Positions 23,273-32,400 of a stretch of DNA of 64,000 nt are shown here, one piece after another. The DNA comes from an uncultured Lachnospiraceae bacterium. GTDB taxonomy: Bacteria; Bacillota; Clostridia; Lachnospirales; Lachnospiraceae. The stretch lies in NCBI GenBank assembly GCA_910584585.1, contig CAJUBP010000004.1, positions 89,115-153,114 on the forward strand, given 5' to 3'. How positions within the stretch are numbered: position 1 is the stretch's first letter; each line of letters begins with the position of its first letter. The position numbers and the translations under genes are program-made. Below the pieces are notes generated by a model that was given only the letters and a program-made list of their open reading frames with translations, did no database searches and was not told the DNA's origin.

Positions 23273-24337
23273 TTAATGCGCGCTGTTCAATAATTCCGCC
23301 TCCAGCTGGTTCAGCTGATCCAGATTATAGGCGCGCTGGGGAAAGCTGTTGAACCGGTTGGCTGCGGCTGTGCGCCTGACAGTTTTTTCAGCGGTTTTGG
23401 CAGCCTGGAAAGATTCATCCGCTTTGCGGATGTCGGCAGCTGTACGGATGTTCTGTTTTTTCCAGTTTAAAAGAATGCGATCGGCATACTCAAAGTTCGG
23501 CTGATGAATGGAAAGTATGGTTCGGCTGCATGCCTCAGTAATCATATCTTGCCCAAATCCCAGTTCCTTACTCCATTTTTCTATGTAAGCGGATTCTGCC
23601 GGAATCAGACTGCGTCCGTGAATGCCCAGAGCCTTCATCACGGCATAGTGAAGTTTGCTGTGGGTATTGACGCTGCGTTTGGCCTGTTCCACCGTTTCAA
23701 TGCCGCTCTCCTTCCAGCTAATGGCAACTTTTTCCATATAGTGAAGGCTGGAATGGCCTCCGGCAATGCAGTACTCCATAAGGTATACAATGAGATCGGA
23801 GCAGAGCCCCAGACCGTCGTACCAGTAAAGCATCGTCTGAATATCTGTGGAAGTTAAAGGCCTGCCCAGATAGCTTTCCGCTACGAATAACAATTCCCGC
23901 ACTTCTTCCTTCTCCTGAAAGGCAGCCATGTCGCCGGCAGTGTAGACAGTTTTTTCCAAAGCCTTTGCCTTTTGCCCTGCAGGCGGAGCGGCAGAATCTG
24001 CTTTTTTCAGAGGAACGGCGTCGTCTTTGGGGGAGTCTGCGTCGGATTCCAGGAAATAAATGCCGCAGATGGACTTGTCCTCATTGTATTCCAGTTTTAA
24101 CAGGTTCATTTTTTCCCAATATTTTAAAGCCCGCTGGATGTCTTTTTCTGTATGATCGAACCTGTCCGCAGTCCGGGAAATGGAAAAACTGCAGTTTGGG
24201 GAATTCATACAGCGGAGAAGATATAAGTAAATCTTAACAAATTCTCCGTTGGCATTCGTCATGTATTCGTCGATAAAGCGGTTGGGAATTTCTGTTGTAG
24301 AATTTCCGTTGTCTTTGTGTAATGTAATGTCTGCCAT
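23273..24337 (-). CDS. DnaD-domain replication initiation protein
   Basis: 354 residues. Residues ~15-110 form a DnaD N-terminal winged helix (IPNRFIDEYMTNANGEFVKI, KDIQRALKYWEKMNLL). After a linker there are two DnaD_DnaB2 domains (~145-210, MLYWYDGLGLCSDLIVYLME, and ~225-295) containing the YIEKWSKELGF and ILLNWKKQNI motifs (the YxxxIxxxW signature). Such proteins remodel origin DNA and recruit the helicase-loader complex. It leads the dnaD-dnaI-prs transcription unit. Its upstream region carries four DnaA-box-like 9-mers. Confidence 0.92.
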   Translation of the reverse strand: MADITLHKDNGNSTTEIPNRFIDEYMTNANGEFVKIYLYLLRCMNSPNCSFSISRTADRFDHTEKDIQRALKYWEKMNLLKLEYNEDKSICGIYFLESDADSPKDDAVPLKKADSAAPPAGQKAKALEKTVYTAGDMAAFQEKEEVRELLFVAESYLGRPLTSTDIQTMLYWYDGLGLCSDLIVYLMEYCIAGGHSSLHYMEKVAISWKESGIETVEQAKRSVNTHSKLHYAVMKALGIHGRSLIPAESAYIEKWSKELGFGQDMITEACSRTILSIHQPNFEYADRILLNWKKQNIRTAADIRKADESFQAAKTAEKTVRRTAAANRFNSFPQRAYNLDQLNQLEAELLNSAH

Positions 24338-24503
24338 AATGTCCTCCAGTGAAATGTCTGTTTTGTATACGTTCCGTAAGTCAGCCGCTGCATGCCGGCA
24401 AACTCTTAATGTGGATTAAAGTATAGCACAGAAAAACGAAATTGAGAAGCAAAATTTTTCCTGAAAATCCAGTAAAATCAAGGGTTCAGCAAAATGTGGA
24501 AAG

Positions 24504-24675
24504 GGTGGATAATGTGGATAAAGGGTCCCGGAAATCTTATGGTAACATCTTGGCGCCTGATAAAATCGGAAAAATCGGAAAATTCCCTCGGTGGAAAAAA
24601 ATATGTTATGTAAACATAAAAATCCACATCCAAAATGGAAAGTTTTCCCCATTTGAATGTGGATAACGTGGATAA
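24504..24675 (-). promoter_or_regulatory. DnaA-box cluster upstream of the helicase-loader operon
   Basis: On the plus strand TGTGGATAA (a perfect inverse DnaA box) occurs at 24513-24521 and 24658-24666. Each abuts a one-mismatch copy: GGTGGATAA at 24504-24512 and CGTGGATAA at 24667-24675. Weaker matches lie near 24496 and 24620. About 130 bp of AT-rich DNA separate the two pairs. This is the only content I see in the 338-bp gap between murC and the dnaD-like gene. It probably confers DnaA control on the operon; an origin role is less certain. Confidence 0.7.
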
Positions 24676-26055
24676 CTATTTCCCGAGAAGCCGTTCCCCT
24701 ACTTGCACAATGTCTCCCGCACCCATAGTTATCAACAAATCACCGTTTATACATTTATTTAATAAAAAATTTTCAATTTCGTCAAAAGATGGAAAATAAT
24801 AGCATTCGCACCCGGAATTTTGCAGCTTTTTCTGCAGATCTTTCGAGCTGATCCCTAAAGTATCTGTTTCCCGGGCAGCATAAATGTCTGCCAGCACAAC
24901 CACGTCGGCCAGAGAGAGGGCTTTTGCGAATTCATCCAGAAAAGCCTTGGTGCGTGTATAAGTGTGAGGCTGGAATACGCAGACAATCCGGTGCGTTCCG
25001 CAGTTTCTGGCTGCAGTTAAGGTTGCCGTAATCTCTGCCGGGTGGTGGGCGTAATCGTCAATCACGGTAATGCCGCCCAAATCGCCCTTGTGCTCAAACC
25101 GGCGGTTGGGCCCTTCGAATTCTGCCAGAGCCTGCTGAATACTCGAAAAGGGCAGGTTCATTTCCAGCGCAAGGGCGCAGGAGGCCAGGGCATTGCTTAC
25201 GTTGTGCATGCCCGGGACATTCAGGCTGATGTCTCCCACGGGAGAGCCTTCGTGCATTAAGGTAAAGTTTGCGCAGCCTTGTGTGTTAAAAGTAATGTTG
25301 TCTGCATAATATGAATTAGAACCTGACATGCCGTAAGTTAAGACTTTGCATGAAAGGCCGTCTGTAAGTTCCTGATGACGCTCAATTTCACCATTCAGAA
25401 TCAGTGTGCCGCAGGAAGCCACATTGCCTGCAAACTGCCGAAAGGAATGCCGGATGTCGTCAATGTCCTTGAAGAAATCCAGATGATCTTCTTCTATATT
25501 TAATATGAGGGCGTACTTCGGGTAAAAGTGCAGGAAGCTGTTGGTGTATTCGCAGGCTTCCGTCAAAAAGAAATCTGAACTGCCTACACGGATATTTCCG
25601 TCAATGGACTTTAAGATGCCGCCCACGGAAATGGTGGGATCGGTACATGTCTTCAGCAGAATCTGTGTGATCATGGAGGTGGTGGTGGTTTTCCCATGGG
25701 TGCCGGAGACGGCGATGGATTCCCGGTAGTTGTCCATAATCTGTCCCAGAAGCTCTGCCCTTGTCAGGGTCGGAATCTGCCGGTCCATTGCGGCCCTCAA
25801 TTCCGGATTGTCGGGATGAATGGCTGCTGTGTACACAACAGCGTCGATATCCTCTGTAATATTAGAGGCCCGCTGCCCGAAGGCGATGGAAGCTCCAAGT
25901 TCCGTTAACTTGTCAGTCAGTTCAGAGGCTCTGGCGTCAGAACCGGAAATACGGAAATTTTCTTTCAGCAGAATCTCGGCAAGGCCGCTCATGCTGATGC
26001 CGCCGATGCCGATGAAATGAAGATGAATTGGTTTTTCAAAATTAATTTTGTACAT
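24676..26055 (-). CDS. murC: UDP-N-acetylmuramate--L-alanine ligase
   Basis: 459 residues, normal for MurC. It catalyses ATP-dependent addition of L-Ala to UDP-MurNAc, the first amino-acid step of peptidoglycan stem synthesis in the cytoplasm. Motifs: N-terminal Rossmann HFIGIGGISMSGLAEILL (~14-31), ATP loop SGTHGKTTTTSM (~117-128), EACEYTNSFL (~166), NIEEDHLDFF, and the C-terminal domain with DDYAHHPAEITATL (~325) and FQPHTYTRT. It is upstream of the DnaA-box region and apparently transcribed separately from the dnaD-like gene. Confidence 0.96.
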   Translation of the reverse strand: MYKINFEKPIHLHFIGIGGISMSGLAEILLKENFRISGSDARASELTDKLTELGASIAFGQRASNITEDIDAVVYTAAIHPDNPELRAAMDRQIPTLTRAELLGQIMDNYRESIAVSGTHGKTTTTSMITQILLKTCTDPTISVGGILKSIDGNIRVGSSDFFLTEACEYTNSFLHFYPKYALILNIEEDHLDFFKDIDDIRHSFRQFAGNVASCGTLILNGEIERHQELTDGLSCKVLTYGMSGSNSYYADNITFNTQGCANFTLMHEGSPVGDISLNVPGMHNVSNALASCALALEMNLPFSSIQQALAEFEGPNRRFEHKGDLGGITVIDDYAHHPAEITATLTAARNCGTHRIVCVFQPHTYTRTKAFLDEFAKALSLADVVVLADIYAARETDTLGISSKDLQKKLQNSGCECYYFPSFDEIENFLLNKCINGDLLITMGAGDIVQVGERLLGK

Positions 26056-26237
26056 ATCATATTACCTGCCCACTCTATATTGATTATTACTTTCATTTTA
26101 TAACAAGATACAGTATTTTGCAAATTGAAAATGAATGGATGAAGGAAAAAATAATAGAGGAAAAAAAGGGGAGAGGAAAAAATATTGTATGAAATGACAA
26201 ATAAAGCTAAATTTTGCGAAAAAAATTGTGAAATATG

Positions 26238-26266
26238 TGTACTAAAAGATTCTTTTATGATATAAT
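26238..26266 (+). promoter_or_regulatory. Promoter of the glgC-glgD operon
   Basis: An extended -10 TGATATAAT ends at 26266 (TATAAT 26261-26266). The -35 is weak (TGTACT at 26238-26243, 17-bp spacing). It is 44 bp before the glgC start. Confidence 0.55.
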
Positions 26267-26310
26267 TGGTCTACAAGGAACAAGAAATTAATTGACGAGA
26301 GGTGAGAGAC

Positions 26311-27585
26311 ATGATTCGTAAAGAAATGATTGCCATGCTTCTGGCAGGAGGGCAGGGAAGCCGCCTGGGGGTATTGACTTCCAAAGTGGCGAAGCCTGCG
26401 GTTGCCTTTGGCGGCAAGTATCGAATTATTGATTTTCCATTGAGCAACTGCGTGAATTCTGGGATAGATACGGTAGGCGTATTGACACAATATCAGCCTT
26501 TGCAGTTAAATACTCACATCGGAATCGGCATTCCGTGGGATTTAGACCGCAATCACGGCGGGGTGACGGTGCTGCCGCCTTATGAGAAGAGTGACAACAG
26601 CGAATGGTATACAGGGACAGCCAACGCAATTTATCAGAACCTGAATTATATTGAAAGTTACCATCCGGAATATGTCCTGATTCTTTCGGGAGATCACATT
26701 TACAAGATGAATTATGAAGTGATGCTTGATTTCCATAAAGAAAATAATGCTGATGTTACCATTGCAGCCATGCCGGTGCCCTGGGAGGAGGCAAGCCGCT
26801 TTGGTCTTGTGATTACCGATGAGAATAAGCAGATTCTGGAATTTGAGGAGAAGCCGGAGAATCCCAGAAGCAATCTGGCTTCCATGGGTATTTATATTTT
26901 TAACTGGAGTGTGCTGCGGGAAGCGCTGGTAACCATGTCAGAGCAGAGCAATTGCGATTTTGGAAAACACATCATTCCTTACTGCCGGAAGAACAGCAGG
27001 CGGCTGTTTGCCTATGAATACAACGGCTATTGGAAAGATGTGGGAACGCTTGGTTCCTACTGGGAAGCAAATATGGAATTGATTGATTTGATTCCGGAAT
27101 TTAACCTCTATGAAGAATACTGGAAGATTTATACCAAGAGCGAGGCGATAGAACCCCAGTATATTGCAGAGGAAGCGGTGACGGAGCGGTGCATTATCGG
27201 TGAGGGAGCCGGGATTTACGGCAAGGTCTATGGTTCTGTCATAGGGCCCGGCGTAATTATAGGGAAGGATTCTGTGGTGCGGGACTCCATTATCATGCAG
27301 AATACCAAAATTGGGGACAACGTTACCGTCAATAAGTCAATCATTGCTGAGAATGTAAAGATTGGCGACCGTGTGGAACTGGGAATCGGCGAGGAAGCTC
27401 CTAATAAGCTGAATGAAAGCGTTTATTCTTTCGGACTTGTGACCATCGGGGAGAATTCGGTGATTCCGCCCGGAGTGAAGGTGGGCAAGAATACGGCCAT
27501 ATCCGGCGACACGGAACCAGGGGATTATCCAGAAGGGATTCTGGCAAGCGGGGAATCAATTATTAAGGCAGGTGACATAATATGA
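26311..27585 (+). CDS. glgC: Glucose-1-phosphate adenylyltransferase, catalytic subunit
   Basis: 424 residues from ATG 26311 (GAGAGGTG upstream; a GTG at 26302 is in frame). It makes ADP-glucose from glucose 1-phosphate and ATP for glycogen synthesis. The nucleotidyltransferase domain (~1-250) has LLAGGQGSRLGVLTSKVAKP and the catalytic SGDHIYKMNY; the C-terminal part is a left-handed beta helix with hexapeptide-like repeats (IGKDSVVRDSI, IGDNVTVNKSI). The GDHIYKM Asp and the Gly-rich loop are intact, so this is the active partner, while the overlapping glgD is the modulatory homologue. No other glycogen genes are within the window. Confidence 0.95.
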   Translation: MIRKEMIAMLLAGGQGSRLGVLTSKVAKPAVAFGGKYRIIDFPLSNCVNSGIDTVGVLTQYQPLQLNTHIGIGIPWDLDRNHGGVTVLPPYEKSDNSEWYTGTANAIYQNLNYIESYHPEYVLILSGDHIYKMNYEVMLDFHKENNADVTIAAMPVPWEEASRFGLVITDENKQILEFEEKPENPRSNLASMGIYIFNWSVLREALVTMSEQSNCDFGKHIIPYCRKNSRRLFAYEYNGYWKDVGTLGSYWEANMELIDLIPEFNLYEEYWKIYTKSEAIEPQYIAEEAVTERCIIGEGAGIYGKVYGSVIGPGVIIGKDSVVRDSIIMQNTKIGDNVTVNKSIIAENVKIGDRVELGIGEEAPNKLNESVYSFGLVTIGENSVIPPGVKVGKNTAISGDTEPGDYPEGILASGESIIKAGDII

Positions 27586-28697
27586 AGGCATTAGGTATAA
27601 TTTTAGCAGGCGGCAATAACAGCAAGATGCAGGAGCTTTCCAACAAGAGGGCAATTGCGGCAATGCCCATCGGCGGAAGTTACCGGTGCATTGATTTCGC
27701 CCTCAGCAATATGAGCAATTCCCATATTCAGAAAGTGGCAGTGCTGACCCAGTATAACGCGAGAAGCCTGAATGAGCATTTGAGTTCCTCCAAATGGTGG
27801 GATTTCGGAAGAAAACAGGGAGGGCTGTATGTATTCAATCCTACGGTAACTTCTGACAATGCCTGGTGGTACCGGGGAACGGCGGACGCCATGTTCCGGA
27901 ATATTGATTTCCTCAAGAAGAGCCATGAACCCTATGTGATTATTGCAGCAGGCGATTGTGTTTACAAGATGGATTACAACCGGATTCTGGAATATCATAT
28001 TGAGAAGAAAGCGGATATTACCATTGTCTGCAAGGACATGCCGATGGGCGAGGATGTGAGCCGGTTCGGAGTCATCCGGATGAATGAGGATTCCAGAATT
28101 GTGGAATTTGAGGAAAAGCCCATGGTCGCCCAATCCAATACGATTTCCGCAGGAATTTATATCATCCGCAGAAGACAGTTGATTGAGATGTTAGAACGCT
28201 GCGCGGAAGAGAACAGGCATGACTTTGTAACGGATATTTTAATCCGCTATAAGAATCTGAAGCGTATTTACGGATATAAGATGGAGGAATACTGGAGCAA
28301 TATCGCGACGGTGGAATCCTATTACCGGACCAACATGGATTTCTTGAAGCCGGAAGTGCGCAAGTATTTCAGCAATGAGCCGAAGATTTATTCGAAGGTG
28401 GATGATCTTCCTCCGGCCAAGTATAATGTAGGTTCAGAAGTGCGCAACAGCCTGATTTCCAGCGGCTGTATTATTAACAGCAAAGTGGAGAATTCCATTT
28501 TATTCAAGAAAGCGTTTGTAGGCAAGAACTGTGTCATCAAGAACTCCATTATTTTGAATGATGTTTATATTGGTGACAACACACATATTGAGAACTGTAT
28601 TGTTGAAAGCCGTGATACCTTACGTGCCAATACTTACTTCAGCGGCGGCGATGGAATTAAAGTAGTATATGAACATAACGAAAGATATGTAATTTAG
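27582..28697 (+). CDS. glgD: GlgD, regulatory subunit of ADP-glucose pyrophosphorylase
   Basis: 371 residues, starting inside the glgC stop (4-bp ATGA overlap), which implies coupled translation and a mixed complex. The Gly-rich loop is altered to LAGGNNSKMQELSNKRAIA, lacking the GxGxRL pattern of GlgC, and the active-site segment reads AAGDCVYKMDY. The C-terminal beta-helix part is shorter than in GlgC. In Firmicutes GlgD increases the activity of GlgC while having little activity alone. A stable UUCG hairpin directly follows the stop. Confidence 0.94.
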   Translation: MKALGIILAGGNNSKMQELSNKRAIAAMPIGGSYRCIDFALSNMSNSHIQKVAVLTQYNARSLNEHLSSSKWWDFGRKQGGLYVFNPTVTSDNAWWYRGTADAMFRNIDFLKKSHEPYVIIAAGDCVYKMDYNRILEYHIEKKADITIVCKDMPMGEDVSRFGVIRMNEDSRIVEFEEKPMVAQSNTISAGIYIIRRRQLIEMLERCAEENRHDFVTDILIRYKNLKRIYGYKMEEYWSNIATVESYYRTNMDFLKPEVRKYFSNEPKIYSKVDDLPPAKYNVGSEVRNSLISSGCIINSKVENSILFKKAFVGKNCVIKNSIILNDVYIGDNTHIENCIVESRDTLRANTYFSGGDGIKVVYEHNERYVI

Positions 28698-28708
28698 CCT
28701 TCGGGCTA
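28695..28708 (+). other. UUCG tetraloop hairpin at the glgD stop
   Basis: TAGCC-TTCG-GGCTA; the first three bases are the glgD stop codon. There is no T-tract, so it is probably a 3'-end stabiliser between glgD and spoVG. Confidence 0.45.
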
Positions 28709-28735
28709 AGTGGCTATGAAAGGGGCAGGGAATTT

Positions 28736-29005
28736 ATGCAGATAACCGATGTGAGAATCAGAAAAGTAGAGAAAGAAGGTAAGATGAGGGCGGTGGTATC
28801 CATTACCATTGACGAAGAATTTGTTGTTCATGACATAAAAGTGATTGAAGGCGAAAAAGGCCTGTTCATCGCAATGCCCAGCAGGAAAGCGGCAGACGGT
28901 GAATACAGGGACATTGCGCATCCAATCAATTCGCAGACCCGAGAGACGATTCAGCAGATTATTCTGGATAAATATCGAATGGAAACCGAGCCTACAGCAG
29001 ACTGA
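28736..29005 (+). CDS. spoVG: Septation/regulatory protein SpoVG
   Basis: 89 residues, full length. The sequence is unmistakable: MQITDVRIRKVEKEGKMRAV, then HDIKVIEGEKGLFIAMPSRK and the C-terminal EYRDIAHPIN. SpoVG is a small nucleic-acid-binding regulator affecting division, sporulation and virulence in Firmicutes. RBS AGGGGCAGGG is upstream. It lies 38 bp after glgD and could be partly read through from that operon. A strong terminator follows. Confidence 0.96.
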   Translation: MQITDVRIRKVEKEGKMRAVVSITIDEEFVVHDIKVIEGEKGLFIAMPSRKAADGEYRDIAHPINSQTRETIQQIILDKYRMETEPTAD

Positions 29006-29060
29006 TGAGAGAGCTGGTGCATAAGATGTGTTAGGAGTAAAAGTAAGAAAAAGAAGCAAT

Positions 29061-29105
29061 AAAGCCAGCGCGGAGGGTGAAATGGACCTTTGCGCTGGCT
29101 TTTTC
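29061..29105 (+). terminator. Intrinsic terminator after spoVG
   Basis: AAAGCCAGCGC (29061-29071) pairs with GCGCTGGCTTT (29092-29102), followed by further T residues. This also serves as the end point for the small minus-strand gene at 29123. Confidence 0.85.
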
Positions 29106-29122
29106 TTTTATTTGTATTGGTT

Positions 29123-29305
29123 TTACTCTTTGAGGTAATCGATTTCTGTCAGATTAACGCCGGAAGTGGTAAGTATTACCTTTAATTCCGTGTAACGTCT
29201 TTTCATTTTTTTATAAGATTCCGAATCTTTTTCGCAGGTGCTCATATAATCCTGCAGTCTTGAAAATTCTTCAATGGACATTTTTATCATTTCTTTTTCC
29301 GTCAT
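29123..29305 (-). CDS. Small helical protein of unknown function
   Basis: 60 residues from the ATG at 29305; GGAGG lies 8 bases upstream, which fits better than the in-frame ATGs at 29311, 29320 and 29329. The product (MTEKEMIKMSIEEFSRLQDY at the start) is predicted to be two amphipathic helices with many Lys and Glu and no membrane segment. I do not recognise a family. A good RBS, isolation as a single gene and a shared terminator argue that it is real. The stretch 29330-29604 upstream shows nothing else. Confidence 0.6.
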   Translation of the reverse strand: MTEKEMIKMSIEEFSRLQDYMSTCEKDSESYKKMKRRYTELKVILTTSGVNLTEIDYLKE

Positions 29306-29604
29306 TTTCATTTCCTCCATATGTTTCACCGCCTTTTCCGGCAGGCGCCGGGTTTACTGCTGCAGAGCTGCTTGTTTCTGTTCCGTTCTGATGGCATTTT
29401 AATTGGTGCTGAAATTATTATAACGTATGATAAGGCAGGTGTAAAGTCTGTTAATTTTCTATCTATATTTAAAAAGTGCTGGGAAAATAGATGATGAGAT
29501 GACAATTTTCCCAAAAAAATGACAAAAAGAAATATTATACTAAAATATATGTTTTGTGTATTTGCAGGATAAAATTAATATTAATGAAAAAGGGGGAAGG
29601 CATT

Positions 29605-31071
29605 TTGAAAAGGTTAAAAAAATATGTTTTATTGGCAGTGGGAATGGCAATCGCTTTTGGAGTGGCGTCGGGTGCGGTACATACCGCTAAAGCAGAATCC
29701 GGTTCGGTGAATCATGCAGATACGTTGGCCAGGGAAAGCGTGAAATCTTTTCAGGCAAATGTGGAGAAGCCGGCGGATGGCGAAAAACAAACAGGTGATC
29801 TTCAGATAGAAGGCTGGGCTATTTATGGAAACGGAGTTTCAGAAGTAGTGACGTATTTAAACGGAGTGCCTGTCTGTAACTGTGAAAGGTTTAGAAGAGA
29901 TGACGTTGCGAATGCATTTCCTGGTTATCCCACTGGCAATGAAGGGTTCCGCTGTAAAATCAGTGAAAGTCTCCTGCGGGACGGCCAAAATCAGATTTTT
30001 TTTCGGGCATATACGAATCGTAATACCCAGATAATTACTGATTTTGGACATCGAACGGTAAATCACGTGCCGAAGAAACCATTAATTTCCAATATGGAAG
30101 ATTTACCGGATGAGCTGGTGATCAATGGGACGGTAGGCGGTTGGGTAATCACAGATACGCCGCAAAAAGTTGTGGTTCTCATTAATGGGAAACAATATGA
30201 ACCGGAAAGATTTAAGAGAGATGATGTAAAAAAGGTTTATCCTGCCTATGACACTTCTAAAGCTGGATTCCGTCTCAAGATTGATCCGACACAGTTTATG
30301 CATGGGAGCAACCAGTTGATTGTCAGGGCATATACCTCACAGAACGAATATAAGGAGATTTACAAGGGGAATTTTAGTGCGGTAAAGATGGATGAGCCCT
30401 TGTTTGACGCTGCCTTTTATTATGGGCGTTACAGCGCGTCTGATTCGACAGTGAAGTCTATAGGAAGAAATCACGGAAAACTTTTAAAAGATTGGTATAC
30501 CAGAGGAATTGCCAAAGGTTATGCTTGTTCTGCAGCGTTTGACCCGGTATATTACGCATCTTCAAATAGCGATGTCAAAAAATTATGTGGAAATGATTAT
30601 GTTCAAGTGTATTGCCATTGGGTGAACCATGTGCTGCATGGAAATGAATTTCGCGACATCAGTCCTTTTTTGGATCTTTTGTATTACAGGGAGTCTTACA
30701 AAGATTTAGAAGGAAAAACGCCGTCAGATTTAGTATACCATTATGTAAAATGGGGATGTGCTGAGTCCAGAGTTGCGTCTTCCAGTGAGAGTGCGGCAGC
30801 GCTTCATAAAATGTTTCATGCGGAAAAGTTTGCTGAGAAAAATGGGGATCTTTTGGAAACGTATGGAGACGCCAAAACCAATGCCATTGCATATTGGCAG
30901 CATTTTTGGTATTACACAATCCCAGACAGTGAGAAAAGGTATACAAATGAAGGATTTGACATGGGATTTGTCATCATTGTCAGTGAACATGACAACGCTT
31001 CAGAGGCAGTAGAGTGGTATTTGGAAACAGGGTATAAACTTGGTTATGATACTGAGGATAAGTATCAGTAA
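29605..31071 (+). CDS. Secreted protein with two Ig-like repeats and aromatic C-terminal repeats
   Basis: 488 residues from TTG 29605, which has GGGGGAAGG upstream and begins directly with a signal peptide (KRLKKYVLLAVGMAIAFGVA, cleavage near AKA-ES); the ATG at 29584 lacks an RBS. Residues ~45-135 and ~140-235 are two similar beta-rich modules sharing LNGVPVCNCERFRRDDVANA / INGKQYEPERFKRDDVKKV and GFRCKI/GFRLKI. The C-terminal ~245-440 contains three repeats of the type FDAAFYYGRY...W(Y/V)xxG, resembling the FD-x-YY-x-NPDV repeats of surface glycan-binding proteins. No LPXTG anchor. Probably extracellular and carbohydrate-interacting (inference). Confidence 0.75.
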   Translation: MKRLKKYVLLAVGMAIAFGVASGAVHTAKAESGSVNHADTLARESVKSFQANVEKPADGEKQTGDLQIEGWAIYGNGVSEVVTYLNGVPVCNCERFRRDDVANAFPGYPTGNEGFRCKISESLLRDGQNQIFFRAYTNRNTQIITDFGHRTVNHVPKKPLISNMEDLPDELVINGTVGGWVITDTPQKVVVLINGKQYEPERFKRDDVKKVYPAYDTSKAGFRLKIDPTQFMHGSNQLIVRAYTSQNEYKEIYKGNFSAVKMDEPLFDAAFYYGRYSASDSTVKSIGRNHGKLLKDWYTRGIAKGYACSAAFDPVYYASSNSDVKKLCGNDYVQVYCHWVNHVLHGNEFRDISPFLDLLYYRESYKDLEGKTPSDLVYHYVKWGCAESRVASSSESAAALHKMFHAEKFAEKNGDLLETYGDAKTNAIAYWQHFWYYTIPDSEKRYTNEGFDMGFVIIVSEHDNASEAVEWYLETGYKLGYDTEDKYQ

Positions 31072-31108
31072 AGTTTGAGAATAGAAATATTAAAAATGCT
31101 GATGTGGG

Positions 31109-31138
31109 AAAAGCTGCCTGATAAAGAAGGCAGCTTTT
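31109..31138. terminator. Bidirectional terminator between convergent genes
   Basis: AAAAGCTGCCT (31109-31119) and AGGCAGCTTTT (31128-31138) form an 11-bp stem with an 8-nt loop and A/T ends on both sides. It suits both the secreted-protein gene (+) and the ATPase gene (-). Confidence 0.85.
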
Positions 31139-31149
31139 CATGATCCGTA

Positions 31150-32400
31150 TCAGGATAATTCCAATAGTTCTATTTTGCGTCTATGTTCTTTGGTCAGCAG
31201 CAGTTCATTGAATTTATCCATCAGTTCTTTGTTTGGGATCATGATTTTTCCGCTCTCATAGGTCAAAAGTCCATAAACTACCATAGCGGAGTAAATCTGT
31301 TCCCTGGAATGGATTTCCATGGAAACGGCGGCAAACTGCCCAATCTCCGCAGAAACACGTTCTCCGGAGACCATAAGGATTAAGTCCTCCCTGACATCTT
31401 CAATATTGTGCCGGATATAATAGAATAACTCATCATAGGGTCCGGAACTGGTCCAATAATTCCGAAGCTGATTGTCTGTCAAAGCCAAAATAACAGAGCG
31501 TGGATTATAAAGCCGGATTCCGGCGGCGGTATAGTAACCGTCATACCAGTCGCGGAGTTCCTGGCGGGTAATTTTGGGCAGTGTTGCTTTCTGTTCCGTT
31601 TCAGTTTGTGTATCAATTTGCCTATGGCGGGACATTTTTTGCTGCCATAGGCCCGAATTCTTGCAGTACCGCCGATAGAGGTCATCTACTTCCTCGTCGG
31701 AAAAACCGAAATATCCGCTGAATTTTTCCGAAGTCACCATATCGTATTCCACAAACATATTCAGTTCGGAACCGCTGGAATATTTGGCAATGGGCAGCAC
31801 TCCTGTCATATACGCGAATTCCACATAGGGTTGATCTTTGAGAAGCCATTTTAAGAACAGAAGATATTCTTTCTGATTTTCAGCAGAAATAAAGGGCATG
31901 TGGAAAATGGCGTCCCATTCATCTAATAGAAACAGGAATGTATGCTCTGTCTGTTCGTAAATGCTCTGCAGGGCGTCCCATGGGGAGTCGTCTGTGTTGA
32001 TGCCGCAGTCCGTATAGGCATTTTGCAAATCTTTCAGAATTCCGTTTTCAATCCGTTGAATGTACTGTGCATAGCTGCTGCAGCCCTTTGGGGCTTTGCT
32101 GAAATCAATGGAGATTACATTATATTTATTTCGATGCGTTTTGTAGATATCCTGTTTTGAAACGGCGAGGCGATCAAATATATGATTTGATTTGCCTGTT
32201 TTGCCGAAAAAGGCGCCGATCATATTTGCCGCAACTGTTTTGCCGAACCGGCGGGGCCTTGTGATACAGCAATAGCAATTAATACTGCCGAAAGAGGGGG
32301 CTAAGTCCGCCAGCAGCAATGATTTATCAACAAAGTAGGGGGCTTGCGTTATTTTTTTATAGGCTTCACAGGGGGCCTTGCTGTTTAAAAACATTCCCAT
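31150..32400 (-). CDS. AAA-ATPase-like protein without the usual C-terminal nuclease domain
   Basis: 416 residues. The N-terminal PF09820-type AAA domain is clear: YFVDKSLLLADL, Walker A TRPRRFGKTVAANMI (~48-62), Walker B FLFLLDEWDAIFH (~153), then FAYMTGVLPIAKY, FSGYFGFSDEEVDDLY and WYDGYY (~287). Homologues normally run ~520-570 residues and end in a DUF1703 PD-(D/E)XK nuclease-like domain; here the chain stops soon after the middle domain (IELLELS), so the nuclease part is missing. It is a common accessory gene in gut Clostridia and Bacteroidetes with no proven function. It stands alone next to a palindromic repeat. Confidence 0.88.
   Translation of the reverse strand: MGMFLNSKAPCEAYKKITQAPYFVDKSLLLADLAPSFGSINCYCCITRPRRFGKTVAANMIGAFFGKTGKSNHIFDRLAVSKQDIYKTHRNKYNVISIDFSKAPKGCSSYAQYIQRIENGILKDLQNAYTDCGINTDDSPWDALQSIYEQTEHTFLFLLDEWDAIFHMPFISAENQKEYLLFLKWLLKDQPYVEFAYMTGVLPIAKYSSGSELNMFVEYDMVTSEKFSGYFGFSDEEVDDLYRRYCKNSGLWQQKMSRHRQIDTQTETEQKATLPKITRQELRDWYDGYYTAAGIRLYNPRSVILALTDNQLRNYWTSSGPYDELFYYIRHNIEDVREDLILMVSGERVSAEIGQFAAVSMEIHSREQIYSAMVVYGLLTYESGKIMIPNKELMDKFNELLLTKEHRRKIELLELS

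Noticed and set aside
24504..24675. Calling this region the chromosomal origin oriC
   Set aside because: dnaA and dnaN are not adjacent and no gene-orientation switch occurs here, so operon regulation is the safer reading.
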